Positions 43,099 to 54,024 of a stretch of 64,000 nucleotides of DNA are shown piece by piece. Positions within the stretch are counted from its first letter, which is position 1, and the number at the start of each line of letters is the position of its first letter. This DNA comes from Hortaea werneckii. Its lineage: Eukaryota > Ascomycota > Dothideomycetes > Mycosphaerellales > Teratosphaeriaceae. The stretch covers positions 1-64,000 of the forward strand of contig JBAOKB010000138.1 of NCBI GenBank assembly GCA_037044905.1, read 5' to 3'. The notes beneath the pieces were generated by a model, which saw nothing but the letters and a program-made list of their open reading frames with translations, searched no databases and was not told the origin of the DNA. A program made the position numbers and the translations under genes.

Positions 43099-43950
43099 TC
43101 ATGCCGCACTCTCCGACCCAATGACTCTCTCCCCGCCACTACGCTCTACTTCCAGCTCATATCCACTGCAACCTCGACAGGATGCCAGATTCCTATAGTC
43201 GCCTATCTTTTGCCGTTCCTGCCTGACATCAAATGCTAGCATTCTCAATCTGCTCGGCCCTTCGATGGCTGCGTCGCCGTGTCCCAACTCCAAATGCCCC
43301 CTCTCGCCCAGCACATCTCTCAAAGCCTTCACAAACCTCTCTCGGTCCACATCGGGAGGGCCATTGAGCTCACCAATGTAGAAGGCAATCGGTCTCTCCG
43401 CATTATCCATCAGCGAACGCAGCGGCTGTAATATAGTAGCCTTTTCATCCCAGCCTCCTGTAAGCGTAGTATCAATCCAAGATACGGTCACATTCCTCAG
43501 ACACGGCGCTTTATTCAAGACTTCGCAGGCCCTCGTAGCTCGTCGTCGGATTTCAGCGCAAAAGGACTCTAGGCCGAAGGAAGGGTATTCCTTGAGTAGA
43601 AGGATGTCGCAGAAGAATACGACTTCCACTTTCCGTATTCGATTGAGAATCTGGCTTTGCTCGAGGTTCCTCAGCTCCGGGTCAACTCGAAAGAAGTTGA
43701 AGGCGTGGCTGAAGATCAGCTTCCAGCTGGAGATGGAGTAGAAGTGGTCAAGGATCTCGGCCGTGAGCTGAGGGTGAGTGCTGAGGAGATTGGAGGTAGG
43801 AGGTGTGTGTGAGACTGAAGTGATGCCAACGGAAGGGATAGGATGAGAGATTGGTTGTTTTGGCAGTAGGTGAGAGTAGATTTGCTGCCGTAGCTCAAGA
43901 GGGAGGCGGAATATGGGAGGAGTGGCGAATTCAAGACAAGATTGGCTCAT
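43099..43950 (-). CDS. F-box-like (2EXR-type) fungal protein
   Basis: Single exon, 283 residues. Residues about 12-30 (IFRLPLELRQQIYSHLLP) match the F-box-like opening helix widely found in fungal proteins with LPxELRxxIYxxLL. The remainder is an alpha/beta domain with KVEVVFFCDILLLKEYPSF and LNKAPCLRNVTVSWID, similar to the usual 2EXR-type layout. True F-boxes of this type bind Skp1 in ubiquitin ligases, but many such fungal proteins have no shown ligase role. Function and partners are unknown. It diverges from SLD3 across about 366 bp. Confidence 0.7.
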   Translation of the reverse strand: MSQSCLEFATPPIFRLPLELRQQIYSHLLPKQPISHPIPSVGITSVSHTPPTSNLLSTHPQLTAEILDHFYSISSWKLIFSHAFNFFRVDPELRNLEQSQILNRIRKVEVVFFCDILLLKEYPSFGLESFCAEIRRRATRACEVLNKAPCLRNVTVSWIDTTLTGGWDEKATILQPLRSLMDNAERPIAFYIGELNGPPDVDRERFVKALRDVLGERGHLELGHGDAAIEGPSRLRMLAFDVRQERQKIGDYRNLASCRGCSGYELEVERSGGERVIGSESAA

Positions 43951-44316
43951 GATTGAAGACTATAGCCTACGAATAGCACACAGGCGCTCTCGTTGTAGGA
44001 ACAATCCTTGTAAGTAGCGTAGGAGTGTAGAAGTTGGTAGGATGCAACCTCGTTCCATCATCCATCTCGCTGCCAATGAAGCCGTCCGAATGCGGAAATC
44101 ACCTCGGCTCGGCTGTGACCTCATCGTTTCAGATGCGTGATCGGTCCCGCGTTTAGTGCCGGGACCGAAGCGCGTCAGTATCGCGTCTCCGCCAGAAACG
44201 CTATTCGAGTCCATCAGCAGAGAGACTTCACATTGTTGGTCCCAATTTCATATTACATTCCACTTGACGATTGCTATGAGACTATGTCATATCGCACCTC
44301 ATATTGCTAGTGGATT
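43951..44316. promoter_or_regulatory. Divergent promoter, F-box-like / SLD3
   Basis: 366 bp between two start codons of opposite strand. It is AT-rich near 44240-44310, close to the SLD3 start. No specific site is claimed. Confidence 0.5.
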
Positions 44317-47241
44317 ATGTCACTAGATTTCAACAATGTCAAAAGATCAAAGGAAGAACATCAAGACAGCATAGTAGAGGCGACTCGAAAGAGGAAGCGA
44401 CAAACTCCAGGAAACGAGACTATAGACTTGGACCGACGACCTTTCGCTATCAGGCCCGATGCATCAGAGCCGTTCGGCGCTCCAGTGACCTTCACGCCGC
44501 TCACCCTCCTCCCCCGCGCACATCTGCCGCTATCGTATCTCGATCCCGCCCAGAACAGCAGTAGACTCTTCTCGGCCCATATCAATGCTCTAGAGCAGGA
44601 TCATGAGCTGGGAAATTCCAGCGTACTTATCGCGGAAGAGTCAAAGGAGAAGCGGTTTTATGCTATCGAGCGGGCGAAGTGGAGAACATACGTTCTATGT
44701 AGGCTGAACAGCTGGGTAAAACTCGAGGTGTTGGCGAGAACAGCCAGTGCGGCTGATAATACCGGTCAGAATGCGAAAAGACGGGAAACTGAGATTGGGG
44801 ATGGGCAGCCGTGGTGGGCAAGAGCTGCCGTCTCTTTGCCAGAGGCACCCCATAGGAATGTAGCACATGGCCTTAGGGTTCGGCTGGATATGCAGCCCAT
44901 GGATGCGAAGGTAAAGCAGGAAGAAAGTGATACAAAAGGCACGCCAGATGGCGGACCTCCAATACCCGAGAACAGGCTTTCAGAAATACAGCCTGCCGAG
45001 CCCACGCATTCGCCCATGACAGCTACGACAGCTACGGACGTCCTCCAGGATTTGACCAAACATTACCTGGATGCATTATATCTTTCCCGCACCTCACTCG
45101 CATACTTCACGAAGGGCCCGCTTTCACGAGCACGAGCGGCGTTCACCACGCCTCAAGACAGTTCCAGCGATTTGAGGCCAACTGAGCTGGTTGCTTTTCT
45201 GCGCGACACTGTTCTGTCAATGAATGTCATGGACAAGAAGTATCGCGACACTCTCCCGGCGCAGATACAAGACCTTCCGGCGCTGGACGTGGGATCACCA
45301 GATCATGCACAGAAGACACAAAAAAAGAGAAAGGCAAAGAAATGGAAAGCGAAGCGAGACAAGCTGGGGCTATTCTCTGACGAGAAGGAGTATGTGGAAA
45401 AGTGGTGGCGAGAGCAAGACGAAAGTATCCATTCATCTGCACCAAGTTCAGGCGAGACGACTGAGGCTGGATTGAAAAGGAGGCTGCCACGATTACGGAG
45501 CCGGGAGACCTATCTTCAGCTGACGCTCGCCCTGGAGGTGTTAGCTCTGGAGGCGAGCATACCGGCATCCGAACAGCAGCCGCAAGACTCAGCGGTCGGA
45601 TCTCCAAACGCTGAGGCGCGGGGTGCAGATTCTCAAGATGGCACTGCAACGAAGAAGGTCAAAGCCAAGAAAACAACAGACCTTCCGGCTCTACTGGACA
45701 CTCTAGTCGATCGATTGAGCATTTGGCACTCGCTCGATGGTCTTTCGCCAGCCAAGAAATCGACCGAGGGCGAAGCGTCTACAGGCGTGCCTGAAAACGG
45801 AACCAATGACGAGCTCCGCGATTTTTGCATTGAAGTCATCATACCCTTCTACATCTCTCGTATCCCGCAGCATGCCGTGGCCGTAAATAAGAAGCTTGGC
45901 GGCCCAAGTGCTCCCACGCCGGTCAAGAGAAAGTCTGCTTCATCTCGTAAGCCCGGAGAGCCGGCTAGTAGACAGCATCATCAGCAGCAAGCACCGGACA
46001 AGAAACCAAGAAACCCGTTGTCACGCGTTGCGAGCGAAGCGCGTGGGGCTTCGAATCAACGCAGTTCGAGCTCTCACGGCGTACCTAGCCTTAGCCGCTC
46101 AGCAACTGACTCGGATGTTCTGCTCACACACATCAAACGCGAGAACAGTCAGACCCCCACGCCAGAGTTGTCGAGTATCCCTGCAGCGAACGTCCCAGCG
46201 CCACGCAAGCGCTCCGGTCTAGCACATTCTTACTCTCAGAGCAACATTGCCGGCGGAGGCCGCACGCGCGAGTTTGACCCGTCAGCTCTCAACCGCACGA
46301 ATGAAGCCAAAGCTAAAAAGAAGGCCGAAATGGAAAGTAAGCTGCAGGAAGCCATTTCGGCGTTGAGGAAGCCGAATAGGAGTCTGGCTACCAAGGAAGT
46401 TGCGGAAAATGCAGATCTCAGCTTCGCGAAAGCTACCGCCCGGCCTGGGACCGCGAGACCGGGACTAGGCGGGAGGAAGAAGACTGGTGAGCGAGGCGTT
46501 TTGGGTGGTAGTGCAGATGCAGTGGTTATGGCTACACCTTCTCAAAAGCGAGCTACGGTACAAGATTCGCCAGCACGATATCCAAGCGGCGGACATAGCT
46601 CAGGTACTACGCACGTCCTGGCTTCAGCCGTCAGACCACGACAGGAGGTTTCGAGTACATCTCGACTCGGCGACGAACTGCCAAGGAGCTCCTTTGCAGT
46701 CCCAGCGACCGGACATCGGGTCCGCACTGTTGATTTCGGCAGCCCTCGAGGCCATGGTGTTAGTAACAAAACTGCAGGAGTCGCAGACACGCCCTCAAGA
46801 GGTTTCGCGAAATTCATGCCGCGCGGTCTGGTGCGGGAACCTGGTACGCTGGATTCTCCTGTTGCCGCTACGCAGCAAGTCGCAGAGTCGCCTACGACGA
46901 GCAGAAGACACCACCCATCAGCATCTGCACTTCCGTCTGCTGATGCCGTGGGAGGAGACTCCCCGCTCACGGCGAGGATGATGGCTCCTCCCTCCCGCAA
47001 AAGCCATCCCGTCACGCCCATGAAACCCCTACGAAGTCTCTCGCTCGTGCCGCAAGCCGCGGCGGAGGAGAGCCTAGTACAGGCCTCTCCCAATGTTTCC
47101 AGGGAGGAGCGAAACCCACAAGACAGGCAGGGCCAAGGCAGTGGAGATGGTGATGGAGGTCAAAGTCAAGGTCGAAAGCGGGCAGGTGGGAATATATACA
47201 ATGCTTTGGGCTGGGATGATGAGTACGAGGAGCTTACATAA
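44317..47241 (+). CDS. SLD3: DNA replication regulator SLD3 family protein
   Basis: Single exon, 974 residues. Sld3 loads Cdc45 onto the MCM helicase at origins and, when phosphorylated by CDK, binds Dpb11 to start replication. The N-terminal region includes FAIRPDASEPFGAPVTFTP, RAHLPLSYLD and a tryptophan-rich segment (KWRTYVLCRLNSW). The central Sld3 domain (about 245-530) has YLDALYLSRTSLAYFTKGPL, ELVAFLRDTVLSMNVMDKK, RKAKKWKAKRDKLGLFS and EKEYVEKWWRE. The C-terminal 400 residues are Ser/Pro/Thr/Arg-rich and disordered, with SP/TP sites as expected of CDK targets. It diverges from the F-box-like gene. Confidence 0.9.
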   Translation: MSLDFNNVKRSKEEHQDSIVEATRKRKRQTPGNETIDLDRRPFAIRPDASEPFGAPVTFTPLTLLPRAHLPLSYLDPAQNSSRLFSAHINALEQDHELGNSSVLIAEESKEKRFYAIERAKWRTYVLCRLNSWVKLEVLARTASAADNTGQNAKRRETEIGDGQPWWARAAVSLPEAPHRNVAHGLRVRLDMQPMDAKVKQEESDTKGTPDGGPPIPENRLSEIQPAEPTHSPMTATTATDVLQDLTKHYLDALYLSRTSLAYFTKGPLSRARAAFTTPQDSSSDLRPTELVAFLRDTVLSMNVMDKKYRDTLPAQIQDLPALDVGSPDHAQKTQKKRKAKKWKAKRDKLGLFSDEKEYVEKWWREQDESIHSSAPSSGETTEAGLKRRLPRLRSRETYLQLTLALEVLALEASIPASEQQPQDSAVGSPNAEARGADSQDGTATKKVKAKKTTDLPALLDTLVDRLSIWHSLDGLSPAKKSTEGEASTGVPENGTNDELRDFCIEVIIPFYISRIPQHAVAVNKKLGGPSAPTPVKRKSASSRKPGEPASRQHHQQQAPDKKPRNPLSRVASEARGASNQRSSSSHGVPSLSRSATDSDVLLTHIKRENSQTPTPELSSIPAANVPAPRKRSGLAHSYSQSNIAGGGRTREFDPSALNRTNEAKAKKKAEMESKLQEAISALRKPNRSLATKEVAENADLSFAKATARPGTARPGLGGRKKTGERGVLGGSADAVVMATPSQKRATVQDSPARYPSGGHSSGTTHVLASAVRPRQEVSSTSRLGDELPRSSFAVPATGHRVRTVDFGSPRGHGVSNKTAGVADTPSRGFAKFMPRGLVREPGTLDSPVAATQQVAESPTTSRRHHPSASALPSADAVGGDSPLTARMMAPPSRKSHPVTPMKPLRSLSLVPQAAAEESLVQASPNVSREERNPQDRQGQGSGDGDGGQSQGRKRAGGNIYNALGWDDEYEELT

Positions 47242-47894
47242 CTAGATGCTGTATGGAACTGCGAAAAGCGAACTTGTCATGCTCCCACTCGATCTAGATT
47301 GTCTGGTAAGGACTCGGTGGTCGCGTGAAGGGTTACACGGTGGAGGAGAGGTCGTGATGTAGCCCGCCGCTGACATGTCGATCTTACCGCCTAATCACGA
47401 TATGGTATAGAAGACAAAGCACGCGCCTGAGGGGTCTAGGAAGCTGGATAATACTGATTAAATTGTCTTGCTTTTCCAATGAAGCGGGTACGATGCGAAC
47501 AAATTCGGCCTCATCGGCGAAGCTACTTACTTAGGTCTGTTCGATAAGAGGTCCAATACCCCATAAAGATGCAGCCCAAAAAGCTCTCCTTGTTCTCCCC
47601 GATTCCAGAAATTAGAAATCCATACACTCAAACTTTGCCTGCCAGTACCTAGGTATGCGTTAATTTGCCCCTCTCTCGTATGGGAAAACGCCAAATCCAA
47701 TTCCTCACCGTACCGTGAGTTCCGCCGTCGCCATGCACCTCGCTAATAAAAAGAAAATTATCAGACTTTGGACTCAGGATTCCAACACAAGACTTAACAC
47801 TCAAATGCCCAGGCAAAGTTGATCGCGATGCGGAAACTCCAAGAATCTTACTGGGGATCCTCTTCTTCTACTTTTGTTTCCTTTTTTGTATCGT
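47242..47894. other. Intergenic, SLD3 and coiled-coil gene 3' flanks
   Basis: About 650 bp between convergent genes. It includes TACCTAGGTA at 47646-47655 and an AT-rich run near 47740-47770. No gene is supported. Confidence 0.5.
47646..47655. promoter_or_regulatory. Palindrome TACCTAGGTA, copy 3
   Basis: A perfect copy in a convergent (3'/3') intergenic region, so not obviously a promoter element here. It is the only copy of the six not near a start codon. Confidence 0.4.
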
Positions 47895-50800
47895 CTACGC
47901 AAAACTCTCAACCCGCTCCCTCTCCTCAACAATCAGATCCTGTAACTTCCGCATCTGCGTCAGAGCCGCATCGCGTTCGGTCTGCAGCTCTGCGACCTCG
48001 AGCTGGCTGCGGTTGACCCGCTGCACGACCGTCTGCATATCGTCCTCGGCTTCCCTGAGGAGGCCCTCGAGCTCGCGCACCTTGCGTTCGAGCATCTGCG
48101 TCCGACTCGCTTCGAGGAGCGATGTCTCGGATAGCTTGGTCTTGCCGCCGAGCTTAGGGGATTTGCTGAACATGGGCGAGGTCGGGGAGAGTTTGCTAGG
48201 CTCTGGGATGTCGATGCGGAGGCGTTGGAGTGCTGGGGAGCTGGCTTCATCCATACGGCGGACTTCGGCCTCGTGGTTGCCGAGAGTGGTTTCCGAGTGC
48301 TGTTGTGCAGCCAGTACGCTGTCCTCCATGCCGGCGAGACGCTTTTGCATATCTTCGATTTGGCGTGTGGATTGTTTCTGCTCCCGTTCGCCCTTGGCCA
48401 CGGCTTCTGCTAGACGCTCTCGAAGCTGAATGTTGGAGTGCACCTGGCTCTCGAGCTGGTCTGCAAGCTCATCCATACGGGAAGCGGAGCTCAAGAGCTC
48501 TTCTGAAGAGGCGTCAGGGGAAGCTGATTGAGCACGTTGGCGATATTCTTGTGCAATTTGTCTCGCCTGGTCACGTTCGCCTTCTGCCGCGGATATGCTC
48601 AACTTCATCGTCTCGTCTGCTGGAGGCTTCTCCTCACTATTCGAGCTCAATGAGCTCAAGAAAGACGTCCGATCAGGCAGCACATCACGCTCTTGCAACA
48701 TATTTCGGAGATGTCGTGTCTCTTGCTCAGCTCGGTCTAGGTCAATCTTGATACCAGACAACCCCTTTTCATACTGCCACTTCTGCTCAAGAGCATCTTC
48801 TGTCCGCTTACGCAATGTCGTGACTTCGTCTTTCAGATGCGACACTTCTCGGTGGTAGCCTGCTCGTCGTGGCGTAATTTGCTCAGCCAACTCCTTTTCC
48901 CTTCGCAGCTTCTTAATTGCACGCTCATGTTCGCGTTGGCCCTTCTCATGCCGAGCGATCATAAGCTTCAATGCCTTGTGAAGAGCGTCACGCTGATCTT
49001 CAATCTCCTTGACTCCCTCAATTGACACGGGGTGAGAAGCTGGACCAACTGAACCTGATCGTTGCCGACCTTCTCCCTTGACGGATCCTGAGCGAGTGAC
49101 TGAGCCACCACGCGTGCTACGGCTGCGTGCGAGACTGTTCGATCTTGACAGACTTGAACCTGCCCGAGGTCCAGCAATCGGGGACATCACATCTGCCTCC
49201 TCGGCGATGCTACTGAAGCCGCCTCGGGCGCCCTGTGCCTGCTGCTTCTGCACCTCTTCACGTAGGGTGGCAAGTTCCTGCTGCATGCGAGTGTGTTCGT
49301 ACGTAAGCGCTTGCGCGTTTGCTGCCTCATGCTCCAAGCCTTCGATGCGTGCTCGAAGTTGTGGGACAACTTCGTCTCGAAGGTTATCCCGCTCGTTTTT
49401 GTGCTGCTCAAGCTCCAGTCGCGTAGCGCTGTACAGATCGCCGAAGCTGTCTTTCGCCTGTCGCTCTTGACCCAGGCGCCTCTTCGACTCTTCGAGGCTC
49501 TTTTCTAGTTCGGCGATTCGGGCGTCGCTATGACCTCGTTCGTCCTCCTCATCGAATTGTTTTTGTAGCTGCTCTTCCAGGTTATGGACCATTTGCTCGA
49601 GGTCCCTTCTCCGGCCCAGTTCAGTCTGCAGTTTCGAGGCCATTTCCACCTTAATGTTAGCTTTGTCCTGTTCTACCTTTCTAAGCTTCTGTTCCAGCTC
49701 CTCCAATTTTCTGTCGGGATCTGACACTGGATACCTAGCAGAGCTTGCTCCGGAATCCGAATAGTAGTCACTGTTCCTCCTCGTCATCTCTGCTGGTGGG
49801 ATACTAGGCATTTCGACCCTGATACGTTCAAGCTCGTCCTCCAAGTCCATCTCACGCCTGATGGAACCGGCCAGCTCGGCGCTGACCTGCGCCAGCTCCT
49901 TTTCCAATTCGCGTACATGGGCATTGGTTTCAGGAGAGCCAAGAAGAATAGGATTCTCTGCATTGTCGAAGTAATCTGACCGCCGTGAGCCACCAGCGTG
50001 CGACTCGTGCCCGGGTGGCGTGAGCCTGGGCGGCGGTGCTGAGCCCTCCCCTAGCATACCTTGCTCTATCTTTTGGATGCGAGGGGAAGGTAAAGGCGAA
50101 TGAGATCGTTCGGAGAAGGTGGTTGTAGGCGAGTCGGTTCCAGAGGGTTGCGAAGAAGACTTCCAACCAAACAAGTTCCCCAGTCTGCCTACAGGCGACT
50201 TCGCTCGTGGTTGCCGTGTCTGAGAAGAGTCAGATGCTAAAGAGCTGTCTGATAGGGTTCTTTGTACGCCGTCCAATTGCAGTGTCATAGAAGGCGTCTG
50301 AGCATGTGCGGACATCCTTTGCTCACTCTTGCCAGCCGGGCTTTCGTCGTCGTAGTCGCTAAAGTCAATGCTCGAGATGGAGTGTTTCGGTTCGTGCAAG
50401 GCGTGCTGATCTTCAGCATATCGTTCATGAACGGGAAAACTCGAGCGTTGCGAAGGGGCGTAATACGAGGAGGCTTGGTCGCCGAAGAATTGGGAATCTA
50501 TTGAGCCGTGGCGGTCGTGGTCAGGTACGGACGGGTCGAACGTGTGCGAGACCCTACGGTGAGAGATGTCAGCTTCAGAAAGACAGACAATGTAAGTTGC
50601 GGGCCAATTGCTTTACCTCTTCTCCGTCAACGGCGGTGACAACTCGTTCGCCAGCCCGCTCGGTGCCTGTGGTAAAGGACTGGCAATTGAGAGAGGCCGG
50701 GTCTCGGGGTCGGCAAGCCGAGGGGACGGCTTTTCAGCAAGGGAGAAGGAAGCCGGCCTCGGCGAATGGGTAGGCTGGAATGAAGATGACTGCGCCGGCC

Positions 50801-51029
50801 TGAGTCTGGCGGTCGGAGCGGTGGGCGAGAGTGCGGGGATGTGAGAGGCCTGCTGCTGGAATGCTCGAAAGCTCGGGACGGAGATATGGGCGAGCGAGGT
50901 TTGCTTCTTGACCCCGTGCAGCGAATGAGGAGGGTGCGCAGCGGTGTCTGGCGAGGAGTGCGATAAGGCGTCGCTGGCGGTGTTGGCGGAGTGGTCGCCC
51001 GTTAACGACGGATCCCGAGAGTGCGCCAT
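47895..51029 (-). CDS. Large coiled-coil protein (M-protein-repeat-like)
   Basis: Exons 51029-50617 and 50553-47895 give 1,023 residues. The 63-nt intron (GTAAAG...CGTAG) splits an Arg codon and joins LTEKR to VSHTFDPSVPDHD. Residues 1-300 are Ser/Pro-rich and disordered, with many SP sites. From about 305 to 1015 the protein is almost continuous coiled coil (for example HVRELEKELAQVSAEL, DRKLEELEQKLRKVEQ, EGLLREAEDDMQTVVQRV), with a Ser/Arg-rich break near 575-625 (SLSRSNSLARSRSTRGG). This is a scaffold-type protein; similar fungal proteins have been annotated by low-complexity similarity to M protein. Spindle-pole or cell-cortex roles are possible but unproven. Initiator at 51029 is the first Met leading into the Ser/Pro-rich domain. 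Confidence 0.8.
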
Positions 51030-52356
51030 CGTCTGAAAGAGAGGGACGGGGGGGCTGGAAGGATAGTATAGTCGAGGGCGATCGATAGACGAGCAGACTT
51101 CAGCGCTCAGCAACGGCGGGCAAAGCTACCAGGACCAGGACCAGCACCAACCGAGTGGGTTATTGCCAGGGCGGCGTTAGGCGAGATCTTCGCAGGCGAT
51201 GAGCATGGCGCTCTGCCTGGAAGGAGGAAAGCTTGAGTGGTCGCGGCGAAGATAATCTTCTCGATGCGGTAAGTAGGCAGAGGAGGGCGAGTACCTAGGT
51301 AGGAAAGACGATCAGGAGGTCCGCACGTTGACCCGAGCGCGTGAGAGGCGTTTTCCGGATGCTTTCGCGTACGCGGCCGGCAGCCGGGTCTGTCAGCGCG
51401 TTACGGTCCGGCCATCTTTAATAGGAGGGACTGCGGCATGGACATACTGTCTATGGTAGATGTTGTGGATGAGGCTCACTTGATTACGAGGGTGTTGGTA
51501 TGTACACTTGTATACTGCTCGCCATAGAATCCCATCATACTTCCGCATCCATTTCCAGCGCCTACCGCGACATCCTCACCAGGTCTCAATGACCCATGGC
51601 AAACTCCATGGAGAAGGCGGCACTGGCCATCAGGGGGGTTGATCAGCATTCGATCTAGCGCCCGCCATGCCCTTAGCGCCAGGTACACCATCGCTTCCGC
51701 AAGCCTAAATTCTAGACCCTTTTTTCTTCAGGGAGAGGAGACCGGGGGAGGCATTCAGCATTGGTGGCTTCATGCAAATCATGACTATCATTCGGGGGGT
51801 TCGTCAACGAGGGGAGATAGATGAGGATCTCCGTGAACGAGTCAACCTGAACGATGCGACATTGCTACAACGCGTCACTTCGCGTCCATCAACTACCTCC
51901 TGCCGAGACTCTGCCAGCTGTTGATGGATGCAACTACTTCGGCTTTCGCGCGCGTTACGCCAGACTCCATGCCGCCGACCTTGGAAATTATATGCCCTCA
52001 CATATGGGCAGGATTTTCCGCAGCTGACGCGACAGACGCGACAATCTTTTTTGGCAGTCGCAAAACCTTGAGCAGGTTGATCTTAAGCTCGCCTATGATA
52101 TGTGAAGTTCTCGACTGTTTCACTTATCGCTCTCTCCCAACCCCGTCCCGATCTTCCCCGGGGTGGCTCTTGTCTTGTAATCGCCGAACAGGTGTTTGTC
52201 CCGTCACCCTACTACGGCACTTCGAAACGCTCTACTTTTCACCGTTGCCTACCGTCTTTGCAGTATGTTTCCATTATTATTCATGATAGGATCTTAATGG
52301 CTTTGTCTTACAGTGCCTGTATAGTACTTTCTTACATTCCACCACTCCAAAGCTAC
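51030..52356. other. Intergenic upstream of coiled-coil gene
   Basis: About 1.3 kb between the promoter of the coiled-coil gene and the aldo-keto reductase 3' flank. TACCTAGGTA occurs at 51292-51301, 263 bp from the coiled-coil start codon. No gene is supported. Confidence 0.5.
51292..51301. promoter_or_regulatory. Palindrome TACCTAGGTA, copy 4
   Basis: A perfect copy 263 bp upstream of the coiled-coil gene start codon. Confidence 0.5.
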
Positions 52357-53397
52357 TCATGACTGCTTCCCATCGAGGTCAGCATAGAAGTTCCAGGAGA
52401 ACCCTTTACTCGGGTCATTGAACCTCAACTTCCTATCCAGCCCATCGATCTTCTTCACATCCTCCGCGTCCAACTTAAAGTCCCCGCCAAGGTTGTCCCT
52501 GATCCTACTATCGGTCTTACTCTTGGGGATGACACTCCGCCCGTGCGCAATGCCCCATGCGAGTGCCACCTGCGCGCCAGTCTTGCCGTACTTCTTGCCG
52601 ATTTCGACTAGGACTGGGTCTTCAATGATCTTCTCCATGTTTTGCCCCTTCGAGTAGATCTCGTTCTGGTTGCCGAAAGGCGAGTATTGCGTAACATGAA
52701 TGCCATGGTCCTTGTGCCATGCGTCGAAACCCGTCTGCTGGAGGTAAGGGTGGCATTCGATCTGGTGCGCAGCCGGGACAACGCTCGTCTCTTTGAGAAG
52801 ACGCTCCATCTCAGCCTTTGAGAAGTTGCTTACACCGATCGCCTTCGCTTTGCCCTTCTTGAGGCATGCCTCCATGGCTTTGTACGTGTCCACGTAGTCG
52901 GCTGTTCCCGGGACAATCTTGCCATTGCTGTCGCGTGGCATCAGCTCCGCAGCCTTCTTGAAAGGCGAAGGCCAGTGCATCAGGTAGAGGTCGACGTAGT
53001 CTGTGCCTAGGTCCCGAAGGCTTGCGTCGAGAGCCGGCTCGACATCCTCCGGGTCATGCGCATTGTTCCAGAGCTTCGTGACGAGGAAGATTTCTTCCCG
53101 TGGCACTCCTGACTTTTTGATCGCATTGCCCACCGCTGGCTCGGTGCCATAGATGCGAGCTGTATCGATGTGTCTGTACCCTGAGGTCAGAGCCGTTGTG
53201 ACTGCCGGCTCTTGTGCGTCCTTGTCTTGCCAGGTGCCAAAGCCCAAAGCTGGGATCGAGGCTCCGGTGTTGAGTTTGTGCGCAGTGCCAGCTGTCGAAG
53301 CTTGTCGGAGCTGTTGTTGGACTGGGCTTCGTGTAGTGAGTTGAGACGTGAGCTGGGACGCGCGAGAGATCGCGGAGGTCATGGTCCGGGAAGCCAT
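52357..53397 (-). CDS. Aldo-keto reductase with probable mitochondrial presequence
   Basis: Single exon, 346 residues from the ATG at 53397. Aldo-keto reductases reduce aldehydes and ketones with NADPH in a TIM barrel. The catalytic tetrad is Asp78 and Tyr83 (HIDTARIYGTE), Lys108 (LVTKLWNN) and His141 (LYLMHWPSP). The cofactor site is in IPKSKTDSRIRDN, and IGVSNFS is conserved. Residues 1-38 (ASRTMTSAISRASQLTSQL, then QQLRQASTA) are Ser/Thr/Arg/Gln-rich with no acidic residues, like a mitochondrial targeting sequence, which is unusual for a family often cytosolic. An unrelated upstream stretch in the same frame lacks an ATG. It is divergent from the MFS gene. Confidence 0.92.
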   Translation of the reverse strand: MASRTMTSAISRASQLTSQLTTRSPVQQQLRQASTAGTAHKLNTGASIPALGFGTWQDKDAQEPAVTTALTSGYRHIDTARIYGTEPAVGNAIKKSGVPREEIFLVTKLWNNAHDPEDVEPALDASLRDLGTDYVDLYLMHWPSPFKKAAELMPRDSNGKIVPGTADYVDTYKAMEACLKKGKAKAIGVSNFSKAEMERLLKETSVVPAAHQIECHPYLQQTGFDAWHKDHGIHVTQYSPFGNQNEIYSKGQNMEKIIEDPVLVEIGKKYGKTGAQVALAWGIAHGRSVIPKSKTDSRIRDNLGGDFKLDAEDVKKIDGLDRKLRFNDPSKGFSWNFYADLDGKQS

Positions 53398-54024
53398 GGC
53401 AAGAGTCGGACGGAAAGGAGTTATGTGATGGTAAGATAGAAGGGTCAAGGAAGATGAAGGATCACAGAATACTTAGATGGCAATCGTTTAAATGCACCAA
53501 TGCTGCGTAGAGGATACACCTCATGTACTGACGGACGATGACGTCGTGAGTTTCTTCCGGGTATTTCAACCGTTTGGTGTTGCTTTAGCAGCAGACGGAC
53601 TTTTTTTTTTATCACCAGGATCAAATCAATTCGCTCTTGTGCCGTTTGAAAGAGGTGGAAGAAGAAAGACCTGAGATGGTAATGGATTTATTGCTCAATT
53701 GTGCGAGTTCGCTGGTGTTGCGGAGCTGTAGCCCCGGACTGCTTCCATCTTGCGTCCTTGTTATTCCCGCTTGCGCCCCAGTTGGGGATGGCTCGGCTAA
53801 GTCGGCAAGGCTCGAACTCGTTCGCCTACCCCTCGCCTTTTCGACATGCACTTACCTAAGGCAAATAATGGGTATTCGTAGTACCAAGAGTGTATAAGGA
53901 AAGGTGGGTACTATGTGTTGAAATCTTCATACAAGGCTCGTATTTCGTCAGTTGTTCGTCGTCTGCCGTGGACCCAGCAGTCGATAGCAAACGCACCCAC
54001 AAGAGGTGTCACTTTTGCGGAGGT
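53398..54024. promoter_or_regulatory. Divergent promoter, aldo-keto reductase / MFS transporter
   Basis: 627 bp between divergent start codons. It has a homopolymer T run at about 53601-53611. Further upstream frame of the MFS gene is open to about 53890, but the conserved protein begins at 54025. Confidence 0.5.

Noticed and set aside
53890..54024. N-terminal extension of the MFS transporter
   Set aside because: The in-frame sequence upstream of 54025 is not conserved-looking and the standard acidic N-terminus begins at the later Met.
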